From the NCBI GenBank assembly GCA_014885115.2, contig WKLE02000093.1:4775-68774 (forward strand): DNA of 64,000 nt, read 5' to 3'. Below, one piece after another: positions 20,487 to 30,576 of the stretch (position 1 is its first letter; each line of letters begins with the position of its first letter). Source of the DNA: Asterionellopsis glacialis (Eukaryota > Bacillariophyta > Plagiogrammaphyceae > Rhaphoneidales > Asterionellopsidaceae). The position numbers and the translations under genes are program-made. The notes under the pieces are model-generated. The model did not search any database and was not told the origin of the DNA. It was given only the letters and a program-made list of their open reading frames with translations.

Positions 20487-22253
20487 TCATGATGACATGG
20501 CATTCCATAATTTTTCTAAAAAATCATCTGATATGAATTCTTGATGATTATGAAATAAGACTACAATAACCATCATGATAATTGTAGGTAAAATCTTTCC
20601 ACCAAGACCAATAAGACCGGTATCATTCCCAAATTTATGAATGATCCAAATCAAGTTTTGTAGAAATGTTTGTATTAATCGTGAAATACCTTTGACGTGT
20701 GCATGTGCTTTTCGTATGTTATGATGTACCATTTGATGTATACCTTTCGTCCAAGTAGGCAATGCGGGTAATCCTCGTTGTAGTTGCTTCAAAGACGACG
20801 AGGTATTGTTCTTGTTGCTCTTGTTGTCATCATCGTCCTGATCATCATCATTCAATGATTCGTGATGACTAGGAAGTGTGTTCATGAGTCTTACAAATCC
20901 ATCTTGGTGAAAGTTCTTCAATGCACTTGTACCATCATGACGACATGGACCTGATGGATAATACCCAAACAAGTGCATTTCAGATTCTTGTTTATGTTTA
21001 TGTTGTTGTTCGTTTTTGTTGTCTTCATTGTTTTGATGACCTGTATGACCATTATTGTTGTGGTTTGTGGTGGTAGTTGTAGTGGAAGTTTTCTTCTCCA
21101 ACGCCTTCTCTTCTTCATTTTTGTTGTTATGATTATGATGATGATCATCATAAGAAAGAGAAGTCAATACTGTGTTTACTTGGGCTTCCAACACTGTTGT
21201 TGGACGTCCCTGTTGTGCACCAAAATAAATTTTCATTCTTTGTTGAGAAGAACTGTTATGATTATTAGGACCATCATGATTTGGTAGTAAACGAAAGACA
21301 CCGTACCAATCCCGTATAGTCAATGTCGTCATTCTAGCAATATGCTCATCTTCCTCATCACTGCGTTGTAGATTCGCCATCGGCGATGGCGGTGTTACCA
21401 ATACCTTCAAAGGAGATCGTAAACCTACATCACCCGACATGCCAAATGAAAAATGATGGTGTTCAAACAATGCTAATTCCAAGACTTGCTGTGTCATTTG
21501 CTGTTGTTGTAAAGGACATTGTAATCCAACATAGTTTAAATCATGAAAACTATACTGTTTCCAATTTAAACTAACAGCATGACATGACACATCTTGTTGG
21601 TGTTGGTCATATTGTTCTTGGTGTTCTTGTGCAGTAGTAGGATCATCATAATCTTGATGTTTTTGGGTAGAAGTAGAAGTAGCGCTGTACACAAAACTAA
21701 TCAACAAATCATCGATCCATTCCAATTCTTGTACATGAAATTTCTCGATTATTTGTTCTTCTTCTTCTCCAACTTCTTGATCATGAAAGACTACTGTTCC
21801 AGTCCACAAGGATGATGGAGTAGTTGGTGGTTCAAAATGATATGATCCACATGTTCGATTCGTAGTACCGGAAGAAGAAGAATCCTCCTCCTCATGTAAA
21901 CGGCAGTACAACTCTTCATTGTCCGAAAATGCCAAGAACAAACCATTGTCACATGAAAAGGCATATCCATCTAACAAGGATGATGATACATTCTGCTGCT
22001 GAGGAGACGCAGGAGTTTGTGAAGACATGGATGACGACGATGAAGTAGATGATGAAGTATCTGCAGGAGCAAGAAATCCCCAACTACTGTTTGTTCGTCG
22101 TCGTTTATTGGAATTCATTGTAGAATAATGATGTGATAACGATTGATCTAACAGTACAGTTTGAATGGATGTTGTTATAGCAACTGCATTCGTCAAATAA
22201 TTGGCAGCAGTTGACAACAATGCCACTGGAGGATTTTGGATCAAGCTTGTCAT
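20487..22253 (-). CDS. Uncharacterised, probably tail-anchored protein with low-complexity tracts
   Basis: 588 residues without introns. The N-terminus is weakly hydrophobic; a second Met at about residue 46 precedes a basic NKRRR patch that could be a nuclear signal. Residues ~95-130 (LLDGYAFSCDNGLFLAFSDNEELYCRLHEE) and ~150-200 look folded, with alternating hydrophobic and aromatic residues suggesting beta structure. Then come Gln/His/Asn/Asp/Thr-rich tracts typical of diatom proteins. A single hydrophobic helix lies at ~549-567 (ILPTIIMMVIVVLF), about 20 residues from the C-terminus, which suggests a tail anchor with the bulk in the cytosol. No known domain is recognisable. It lies divergently from the SBDS gene with about 0.9 kb between the two starts. 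Confidence 0.7.
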   Translation of the reverse strand: MTSLIQNPPVALLSTAANYLTNAVAITTSIQTVLLDQSLSHHYSTMNSNKRRRTNSSWGFLAPADTSSSTSSSSSMSSQTPASPQQQNVSSSLLDGYAFSCDNGLFLAFSDNEELYCRLHEEEDSSSSGTTNRTCGSYHFEPPTTPSSLWTGTVVFHDQEVGEEEEQIIEKFHVQELEWIDDLLISFVYSATSTSTQKHQDYDDPTTAQEHQEQYDQHQQDVSCHAVSLNWKQYSFHDLNYVGLQCPLQQQQMTQQVLELALFEHHHFSFGMSGDVGLRSPLKVLVTPPSPMANLQRSDEEDEHIARMTTLTIRDWYGVFRLLPNHDGPNNHNSSSQQRMKIYFGAQQGRPTTVLEAQVNTVLTSLSYDDHHHNHNNKNEEEKALEKKTSTTTTTTNHNNNGHTGHQNNEDNKNEQQHKHKQESEMHLFGYYPSGPCRHDGTSALKNFHQDGFVRLMNTLPSHHESLNDDDQDDDDNKSNKNNTSSSLKQLQRGLPALPTWTKGIHQMVHHNIRKAHAHVKGISRLIQTFLQNLIWIIHKFGNDTGLIGLGGKILPTIIMMVIVVLFHNHQEFISDDFLEKLWNAMSS

Positions 22254-23164
22254 TTTTCTTCTTGTATCCTTCGACTAGAGTCTCTCAAGAATTTTGACAG
22301 CAGTCGATTGAGACCGACAATGTAAAGCGAATACCGATACGATTATGATACTGTGGGATTGTGGTCTGTTCATATACTTTTCTCTTGACTGACTTGTCAC
22401 TATAATCTTCTTTGTGGGTGCACTTTTTACCTGAAGTTTGTGGTATATCCTTGCTTTCTGCTGTAATTCGTAGTATCACTTCATGCGCTGTGTTCTTTTG
22501 GTATGTTTTGGTTGCTTGGAAAGAACTTTTGGGGGGGGGAACTCTCGGTGCCGATTGTTGATGGCATGTTTTGAGGTGGCGCAGACGCAGCGAAAAAGAT
22601 GTCAAGAAAATTTATTTACTATGATAAAAATAGTGCTATTTTTTTCGGCTAAATTATGTGGCATTGTGCAAGCAACCACTCACAGGGGGTTTGGTTCTCT
22701 CTCTCTTCTTGGCACGATTGGAATTGATTCGACTCACTCCCAATTTGAATCTTGGGAAAAACAGAGACACAGACATACAAACAGACAGTACGCAGACACA
22801 GAAGAAATCTTTATTTCTGCTTATCCAAGGAAGATAATATTATGGAGGAGTGATAGATTCATAATGGTGATTCGATCGATTCAAGCATGGCCATCGAATT
22901 CTTGACAGATCTTATGGCTTTTCTTCCAAAATGAGCAAAATTCAAGAACAAGCAAAGAATAATTAGACATCAATCAGCACACGATTGAGCAAACATCGAG
23001 AGCAGTGACTGTTATCCTTGTATCTATCGATCATCTATCTTCCATTACTATTAAGAAACAATATTAGTATTAGTACCAACACTAATCATCACCGTTAATT
23101 TCATCAAATATTGACTTTTAAAAAGTCCTGTCCTTTCCTTCTTCTCGATCACAATCAATCTACA
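22254..23164. other. Divergent intergenic/promoter region
   Basis: This separates the 5' ends of the tail-anchored protein gene (minus) and SBDS (plus). A G8 run lies near 22530. A short sequence at 23070-23108 recurs at 33528-33566 (33 of 39 positions identical). The ORFs inside are not convincing. Confidence 0.45.
23070..23108 (+). repeat. Dispersed 39-bp repeat, copy A
   Basis: It begins TTAGTACCAACACTAATCAT and matches 33528-33566 at 33 of 39 positions. This copy lies about 55 bases upstream of the SBDS start codon; copy B lies about 115 bases downstream of the methyltransferase stop codon. Confidence 0.5.
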
Positions 23165-24595
23165 ATGTCACAACGAATTAATCAACCTGTTCAATCTATT
23201 AAATTAACCAATGTAGCAGTTGTCCGAATGAATCGTCATGGGAAACGTTTTGAAATCGCTTGTTATCGCAACAAGGTTGTCAATTATCGTCAAGGATTAG
23301 AAACAGATATCGATGAAGTCTTGCAAACAGACCGGATCTTTACAAATGTGTCCAAGGGACAATTTGCATCCTCCACTCTCTTGGAACAAACCTTTCAAAC
23401 TACTGATGAAATGGACGTGGCTAAAATTATTTTACAAAAGGGTACCTTGCAAATTTCGGACTTGGAACGTCAACAGCAATACGAAAATACTATCCGTGAA
23501 GTGGCAAGTTGGGTAAGTACTAATTGTGTACATCCCACCTCTCAACGTCCCTACACGCCCTCGCAAATACGAGAAGCCATGAAACAAGTTGAATTTGCAG
23601 TTCATCCAACACATTCCATTAAAAAGCAATACTTGGATTGTGTCAAGCTGTTACAATCCTCCACGAAAGGTGGTATTCCCATTGAACGTGCAAAAATGGA
23701 ACTATCCATCCATGCACCTAAAAGTCATTTAACCAAAGTACAAGATGCTTTACAACAATTGAATATTACACCCACCACCAACAGCAATGCTGACACAACA
23801 GCAGCATATCAGCAACTCATTGTGTTGGTAGATCCAAGTCTATACCGCCCAATTGATACTTTGGTCAAAGAATTACCAAATGGTGCACGATTAGAAATTT
23901 TACGTCAAGCTGTGACACAAGAAGGTGATATTAATTTAGAAGAAGAAATGAAACGACGACAACAAAATACTTCTCAACAACAATTACAACAACAGCAAGA
24001 TCAAGACCAACAAACTACAACCACACAGACGAAAATAACTCATAATGATGAAGAATATGCATTATCAGCATTAATGGAAGAACAATTAACACTTGACAAG
24101 GATAACACCGATAACGATCATGACACCCGCAAAGAAAAAGACAGTGACGGAGAACTACCATCACCACAGAAACCACCGGAACCGCAGGTACCACGCAAGA
24201 ACATGCGAAAATCACAAAAGAAAGCCCAAAAACAAAGTAAAAAGGCAAAACGACGAGAAAAAGAAGAAGCAGCAGAACGACAAGCACGAATAGAACAGGA
24301 AAAGAAACGTCAAGAAGAACGTAATGCCATGTTGCGTATGAAGGAAGAACAACAACAAGAGTCATCCTCCACACCACTAGGTAATCAATCTACTAGTGTT
24401 TCTAGTGAAACTTCTACAGCAGCCAAAAGTTGCAATACATGTGGAGGTTCCTTTGTAACTCCTGCATCGTATCGTTCCCATTTTAAAAGTGATTGGCATC
24501 GATATAATATAAAATTGAAAATGAAGGGTGTCACACCTGTCTCGGAACAAGAATTTATATTATGTGATTCTGATGCTTTCTTTGATGATATGTAA
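23165..24595 (+). CDS. SBDS: SBDS/Sdo1 ribosome maturation factor with C-terminal C2H2 zinc finger
   Basis: 476 residues from the ATG at 23165; an in-frame ATG 18 codons upstream would add a leader that does not look like SBDS. Residues 1-~240 carry the SBDS family layout: an N-terminal domain with KRFEIACYRNKV and DIDEVLQTDRIFTNVSKGQ, then the central helical domain (PYTPSQIREAMKQVEFAVHP) and the C-terminal ferredoxin-like region (PIERAKMELSIHAP). SBDS works with the GTPase EFL1 to evict eIF6 from late cytoplasmic 60S subunits. A Gln-rich and then Lys/Arg/Glu-rich linker (about 250-410) leads to a zinc finger, C423-x2-C426-x12-H439-x5-H445, with the SYRSHFKSDWHRYN signature of U1-type fingers in Rei1/ZNF622, another late 60S factor. 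Yeast and human SBDS end before this extension. Confidence in SBDS is high; the finger's RNA or ribosome target is inference. Confidence 0.93.
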   Translation: MSQRINQPVQSIKLTNVAVVRMNRHGKRFEIACYRNKVVNYRQGLETDIDEVLQTDRIFTNVSKGQFASSTLLEQTFQTTDEMDVAKIILQKGTLQISDLERQQQYENTIREVASWVSTNCVHPTSQRPYTPSQIREAMKQVEFAVHPTHSIKKQYLDCVKLLQSSTKGGIPIERAKMELSIHAPKSHLTKVQDALQQLNITPTTNSNADTTAAYQQLIVLVDPSLYRPIDTLVKELPNGARLEILRQAVTQEGDINLEEEMKRRQQNTSQQQLQQQQDQDQQTTTTQTKITHNDEEYALSALMEEQLTLDKDNTDNDHDTRKEKDSDGELPSPQKPPEPQVPRKNMRKSQKKAQKQSKKAKRREKEEAAERQARIEQEKKRQEERNAMLRMKEEQQQESSSTPLGNQSTSVSSETSTAAKSCNTCGGSFVTPASYRSHFKSDWHRYNIKLKMKGVTPVSEQEFILCDSDAFFDDM

Positions 24596-25381
24596 TCACC
24601 ATATGATGACGATGACGATGTGTAACGGTATATACTAGCGAGTGTTGGTGCCATTTGGAGTAGTACACAGTACACGGTAGAAGACCCTTTTTTTTTAAGT
24701 TTCTTTTTCAATGTCTTTCTTCAACGTTAACTTTTAACCCTGACACAAGGTGAAGCCACCAATACTTGACAAACCTTCTGTACTTTTATACTTCTACTAA
24801 AATAAATTACAACAAAAACAAACACAAGAAAGAAGGCACTCTACAGTACTTAAGTTTAATACAAGAGGGGCGTGATGGATGTTCTTTGCACCAAACTGAG
24901 TAGTTACTTCTACAAATACTGTAAAGTACTCAACATTTTCACACAGATGTGTATAATTATTAATGTCGCATCGCATGATTTGAAAAAAATGCTGCCTATT
25001 TCAAGCATTGAATCAAAGTACGAGCTCCGACTAGCGCAGAGTCTCTCTCTCCCCCCCCCCCTCTTGAGACCCGTTTTTTTTACAAAATCTCACATCCTGA
25101 GATTTTCATGTCAACGCAAGTACGTACTTGGATGATAGGAAAACTACTACAATACAAGAACAATACTTCTTCAATAATGCTAATACTTCCTAAACTAAAA
25201 TAAATTACGATAATCTAAATTGTAAATATTGAGCCTTCTTGTATGAATAGTTGTATTTGTCGAATAATGTCTGGGGAGTCCAATTTGGTACTCTACTATC
25301 ATTCTCAGTCTGTAAACATTGCACCTGCAACAGTCTCTGCATAAGTAACCCCCGTCGCCAAATGTATCAGGATCTACATAC
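24596..25381. other. Intergenic region between SBDS and the copia relic
   Basis: AT-rich, with a T8 run at 24688-24695 and a C-rich run near 25050-25062 preceded by CT repeats. No gene is supported, and I found no left LTR matching the 29677 sequence. Confidence 0.45.
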
Positions 25382-28300
25382 TTGCCAATCACTTGTCATA
25401 ATGATTCAGAAACAACAGGACACACCAAGGTGAATCAGGTGCATGCTATTCAGTATTTGGGAGTGCCCCAGATGGGAGACTTTACATCTGATGAGTATGC
25501 ATGCCTCACTGATAGTGATAGACACTATCGCATACCACCAGACCACCAAGAACCCTTAATACCCTGGGTACATTCAACTACACTCATTCCTACCCAAGCA
25601 CAACCATCAGAGGCAGAAGAGGCAATACCACCAGAACTGGCAGATGACCATCATATTCAGCTACTAGTAGCTGACAATGACAATGGGGAAGCCTGCCAAC
25701 CACGCCTTCTTTGGTTGGCACACGCTGATAATGAAAGGGATGAAATACACCAGCAATGCCGCCAGGTTCATTTCCAGAACATTGACCCTGACAACACCGG
25801 TATAGAGGATCATCAACAAGGGCCTAGTCCACCCTAGCAACATGTATTGTCTCCCAAACGTAAAGAACCTGATAAACGCAAACCAGATTCGCCCTCTAGG
25901 AACAAGCCACATGAGTCCCATCAACATTCAGATCACATGTCACAAGAAAGGATACAGAAAACAGCATGTTCTAAATCTAAAATACCAAAGGCAACACAGG
26001 TGGATTGTGAGCTATGGCACATGAGACTCAGGCATCCAGGATACCAGAAGATCATTCCTATGTCCAAGTGTACTGCAGGTATTCCATTAATGGGGAACCT
26101 GCATCCCTTATTTGACTGTGAGAGCTGTATTAGAAGCAAACTTACAAAAGCAGCAAAAGGTAAAGAAGAAACATTTGAAGCCACTAAACCAGGGGAATGA
26201 TACCACATGGATTTCAGATTCATCCATGGCCCACAATATCTGACCCAAACCCAATGGCAACGGAACCGTCTGCAGAAGAAGAAAGCCAACCCAATTGTCA
26301 CCAGCAGAGAAAGCTACAACTTGTATCTTTTGATCACTGATGCGTACACTTGGGTATGCTAGATATTCCTGTCTAAATCTAAGGAACCACCTATCACTAC
26401 AATAGATGCGTTCATCAATATCTATGATCAAAAAGACAACATGCAGACATTCATCAGGACAGATTAAGGCAATGAATTGGCAAGATCTCAAGAATTTAGA
26501 AGGATCATCATGAAAGCAGGATACATACTTGAAGACACCAGATCTGACACATCTTCTCAGAACAGACATGGTGAACAACCTCTTCAAACCCTATCTAACA
26601 TGATGAGATGTATGCTGTACAACACTAGTCTAGGAACAGCATATTGGGCTGACACATTAGTATACTCGGTATATCTGTACAATCGACTATACCATGATAG
26701 TATTCAGATGACTCCATATGAAAGATGGTCAGGACAAAAACTGGATCTATCCCATATTAAACTTTTTGGAAGCCTCATAAATTCATGGAACCCAGGATTT
26801 TAGAACAGTGAAGCTGGATACCATACATCAACAGGAATATTCCTTTGATTTACAGGAACCACAAAGAATATTGTATATCTTGATACAGAGATGAATCAAG
26901 AAAAGAGAGCATGCCATATACACAATGATGAAGGACACTATACTGCTACTCCAACAGAATGCCCAAGAATGCATCAAGACCTAATTAGGCAGTTTGCAGA
27001 CACAAACCATCCAACAGCAGACACCAAGAAACCAACTACATTTAATATTATTCTTCAACAAGAATTTACCCACAGTACATTGGAATATATCCTTGAGGAA
27101 ACATCCATAGCAGCTACAGCCAAACTCCAAGCACAGTCCCAAGTCCTAGATGAGAATCTGCCTCCAATTCCTGATACATTTATCAAGAAACTCATAGATG
27201 AAACAACACTCCCTATTGTGACATGAATTGAAGAACCTTCACATCCAAAAGCAACAGACCCAGATATTCTATTGATTCATTTATCCCTTGATGTATATGG
27301 ATCATCTATGACAGAAACTATTAAAGTGGATTCAACACATACCACGTTGGGATTTGATTTGCACTATAACAATTCATATATGGCCCCAACCATAAAATCC
27401 TGTCATTCCGGAACTCCTGCAGTGCTATTACAAAAGTGGAGAAGCCAATTGAGACATGGCACAATCAGAGCAATCAATGGCCAAAAGATTGACTTGGTGC
27501 AAGAACTAAAACAGATGGTGAAAATATGCAACAGGATCCAAGCCAACAAGAATGTCAAGTCACCATAGCTCACCCAGAGATCATGGCACCCCTGACCTCA
27601 GACGGCATTCCTCAACTGCACTTTGATCAGCTCCACATGGTGGCACACAACCTCCACATGTTAAGATATGGGGAAGACTGCAATTTATGGGAGGATTAGG
27701 CAGAAATGTCCCCTATTGATGAAGCTGTGATCCATCAGGTCCTGGTGACAACAGGTATTGACCTCTCAGCTAAATACTCACGTTGTCAACTCAAACATCA
27801 AGATGACTAGAACGACTGGGCTAAAAGCCGAATTTAAACAAAATGATAAGTACAGAACCCAAAAGATGTTCAGCACACTGGTCCCTAAGCCTAAAAATGC
27901 CACAGTATTACCATTTAATGGTAATACTATTTCAAGGATTCAGAGATCAGAAAGGCCAGAGGAACATGCAGCGGCGGTAGCCAATATGGTAAAGCTGTAA
28001 CCCTTGCATATACCTACACATCTTGTGTCAAACAACCTGCAGCACGGGTCTTTTGGGCATTAGCAGCAATTGAGAAAATGCTTGTGACGGGAGTAGATGC
28101 AGGGAATGCATTTGCAGAAGCACCACCACTGCAACAACAATTTTATATGGAAATCGATGAACAATATTGCAACTGGTGGACATTACACAAGGGACGACCA
28201 CCAATTCCAAAAGGGTATGTCTTACCGGTTCTTCATGCAATCCAAGGACACCTTGCTGAATCTCCCAGATTATGAGATCAACATATTTCTGACATACTGG

Positions 28301-28492
28301 TCAATAAGGAGAACTTCTGCAACACAACCCATGAGAAATGTATCTACTCAACCAAAGTTAGAGGCCACAAAATACTGTTTCTCCAACAAGTGGATGACTT
28401 TGCAGTGGCATGTAAGGACAAAAATATTGCCAAAGCAGTAATTAAATGAGTAGGCAACTATCTTAGTGTACCACTCAATGACCTGGGAGTCA

Positions 28493-28552
28493 TCAAAAAT
28501 TTCAATGGCATAGATGTATCCATCAAAAATTTCAATGACATAGATGTATCCC
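28493..28552 (+). repeat. Two-copy 30-bp tandem duplication inside the copia RT region
   Basis: The unit ATCAAAAATTTCAATGRCAT plus ten further bases (AGATGTATCC) occurs twice in succession with one difference. It encodes the repeated peptide IKNFNGIDVS/IKNFNDIDVS and probably arose by replication slippage in the dead element. Confidence 0.7.
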
Positions 28553-29676
28553 AGACAAGAGACTATATCAAAATACCCTGTGAATTGTTTTTGGACAAAG
28601 TATTGGACCACCACGGATGGCAGGAAACTATCACTCAACACAACCCGATACCTATGCAAGATGACAATCTATACCAAGCACAACTTCAGATAGCTGAACC
28701 CCCAATGACTCCTGAGGAACAGAAACAACTCTGTCTTGAAATTTTTAATTACCAGCAAGTTATAGGAGAAGTCATATATGCTATGACCATAGCAAGGCCA
28801 GACATATCATCAGCTGTCATAAAATTATCCCAATACTCCCAAAACCCAGCAAAAATACACTATCAGGCACTTAGACATCTGATGAAATATCTGGCTCTGA
28901 CTGAAGACAGAGGTATACACTATTGGTGAAAAAAATCACGGGCAGAACTTCCATTCATCCCTGCCTAATCTTGTATCTCAAATGACAACATCATGCACTC
29001 AATTCCTTACATGAAGAAATCTAATACAATGCATGGATACGTAGACTCCGATTGGGGATCCGATAGAAGCCATAGACAATCCATTACCAGGAGAGCAATC
29101 TTGTTAGGAGGAGCCATTATTGCATATAAAAACAAATACCAACCCACAGTAGCCTTGTCATCCACCAAGGCCAAATTTGCGGCACCCGCAGAAGCAGGAA
29201 AAGTGATTCTTTATCTTCGATCAATCCTTTATGAACTCGGATACGAACAACACCTTCCAACCATACTATATAAAGATAATCAAGGAGCACTTCATATGGC
29301 CAACTTGGGACAACCAACTAAACGAACCCGCCATATGGACATGAATATTTTGCCATCCAAAATTGGTGTGAAACAGACCTTCCTACACTCACACAGATAC
29401 AAACACAATATAATATTAGTGATTCCTTCACCAAAGCACTGGGTAGAATCAAATTTTTTACCAGCAAATGGATGTTCTGATGGGAAGAAGAGTACCAATT
29501 TATTCCCCAATCTTCACTCCACTCCAGGATAAGCGGATTCATACATACAATGAACAATCACAAAAGAGAACGGAATCGAGTCAACCATCATTATCCAAGC
29601 TTATTCAGAGTATGATCCCAACTGTCGAATGGACAGATTCAGCAGCGTAAATACGACACTTGGAATCATGGGGGGG

Positions 29677-29703
29677 TGAGAAGATATGGACAGACCGAAG
29701 GTC
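29677..29703 (+). repeat. Putative start of copia 3' LTR
   Basis: It begins TGAGAAGATATGG immediately after a G7 tract and contains the self-complementary GACCGAAGGTC. A 25/27 match on the minus strand at 18153-18179 shows it is a dispersed sequence. The LTR's right end was not identified. Confidence 0.45.
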
Positions 29704-29795
29704 TGAGTACATACGAAGCATTTACCATGACCATAGTTTAGGAAATAGGTTAATCAAAACACGTACGAGTAGCCTCTGCAGACTCGATTCTGACA

Positions 29796-29820
29796 GGATT
29801 TACCTCCTCTGCGGAAACTA
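29796..29820 (+). repeat. 25-bp exact repeat, copy 1
   Basis: It begins GGATTTACCTCCTCTGCGG and is identical over 25 bases to 32130-32154. This copy lies 123 bases before the start of the SMR transporter gene and just downstream of the copia relic. It could be LTR-derived or a shared promoter element. Confidence 0.6.
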
Positions 29821-29943
29821 CTCTTACGAGGTTTTTTAAACATCTTTCATCGTTCGGTTACTTTTTATCACTGGTAGACAACAACCATAGAGAACACTTG
29901 CATTTTTAATAGATACCAAAAGCACAACCGACAGAGTAGAATC

Positions 29944-30576
29944 ATGCCGAATTTAAACACGAGATATATGCTTGGCGTGTTGTTGGTGCTATTTTTTGCC
30001 CTTAGTGAGTCAGCTAGTGTCTCATCATCCGTAGACATGAAAAGGGGGGGAATTAGAGCCATTTCAAGTGGCACGAAGTTGGGGGAAAAAAATCAGCATG
30101 ATCTACATTTTCCAAATGGTGTTGACGCGGAACTTTTCCTATCGTTGAGAGCTGGTTCAAGTTCCCCTTTAGACCTTACCGAGAGGAGTACTATGCTCAC
30201 GTCCTTTCCTGATTGGGTTGGAAAGTCGACTGCTCGATGCTGGGCAATTTTAGTAGCTGCTATTATCGTCGAAATTGGGGCCACCAGTTATTTGAAGGCT
30301 GGAAGTGATTCTGGAGGTTTCGGCACCCCGAAAGGCACCAAATTGACAGTCCTCTCCTTGGGTTTGTACATGATTAGTCTATTATCTTTCGGCATGTCAC
30401 TAAGAAAGATTGATGTGAGCATAGCCTATGCCGTGTGGTCAGCGTTGGGAACAGCCGCAGTGTCAGTATTTGGAATTCTTCTTTGGGGAGAATCGGCTGA
30501 TACGATAAAGATTTTGAGTTTATTACTAATTATGATCGGTGTAGTTGGATTAAATCTGACCGAAGGCGGCCATTAG
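29944..30576 (+). CDS. Small multidrug resistance (SMR/EmrE-type) transporter with secretory leader
   Basis: 210 residues. The C-terminal ~115 residues form a complete four-helix SMR protein. Helix 1 carries the family's essential membrane Glu (AIIVEIGATSYLKAG, E110) and helix 3 the AYAVWSALGT signature (W165), followed by LLWGES and a fourth helix ending MIGVVGLNL. SMR proteins work as dimers exchanging protons for cationic compounds, or export guanidinium or polyamines. An N-terminal hydrophobic segment (about 8-22) looks like a signal peptide, followed by a ~70-residue Ser-rich linker, so the protein enters the secretory route and possibly the plastid envelope; there is no clear Phe at the predicted cleavage site. 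SMR genes are mainly bacterial and rare in eukaryotes, so horizontal or endosymbiotic origin is plausible. Substrate unknown. Confidence 0.88.
   Translation: MPNLNTRYMLGVLLVLFFALSESASVSSSVDMKRGGIRAISSGTKLGEKNQHDLHFPNGVDAELFLSLRAGSSSPLDLTERSTMLTSFPDWVGKSTARCWAILVAAIIVEIGATSYLKAGSDSGGFGTPKGTKLTVLSLGLYMISLLSFGMSLRKIDVSIAYAVWSALGTAAVSVFGILLWGESADTIKILSLLLIMIGVVGLNLTEGGH

Larger units (their letters stand above)
25382..29703 (+). mobile_element. Decayed Ty1/copia-type LTR retrotransposon
   Basis: A series of broken frames shows copia pol order. Pre-integrase comes first (LWHMRLRHPGYQKI ... CESCIRSKLT, about 26010-26150). Integrase remnants follow (YLLITDAYTW, then AYWADTLVYSVYLYNRL and TPYERWSGQK, 26640-26770). 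The reverse transcriptase shows GVDAGNAFAEAPP (28090), a QVDDF in place of the usual YVDD (28390), and the AMTIARPDISSAV region (28780). RNase H shows GYVDSDWGSDRSHRQS, ALSSTKAKFAAPAEA and YKDNQGALHMA (29030-29300). Multiple stops and frameshifts separate these parts. A G7 polypurine tract followed by TGAGAAGA at 29677 marks the probable 3' LTR start. Gag with its zinc knuckle and the left LTR were not found, so the element is 5'-truncated or heavily decayed. The 3' end is uncertain beyond 29703. Confidence 0.88.
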
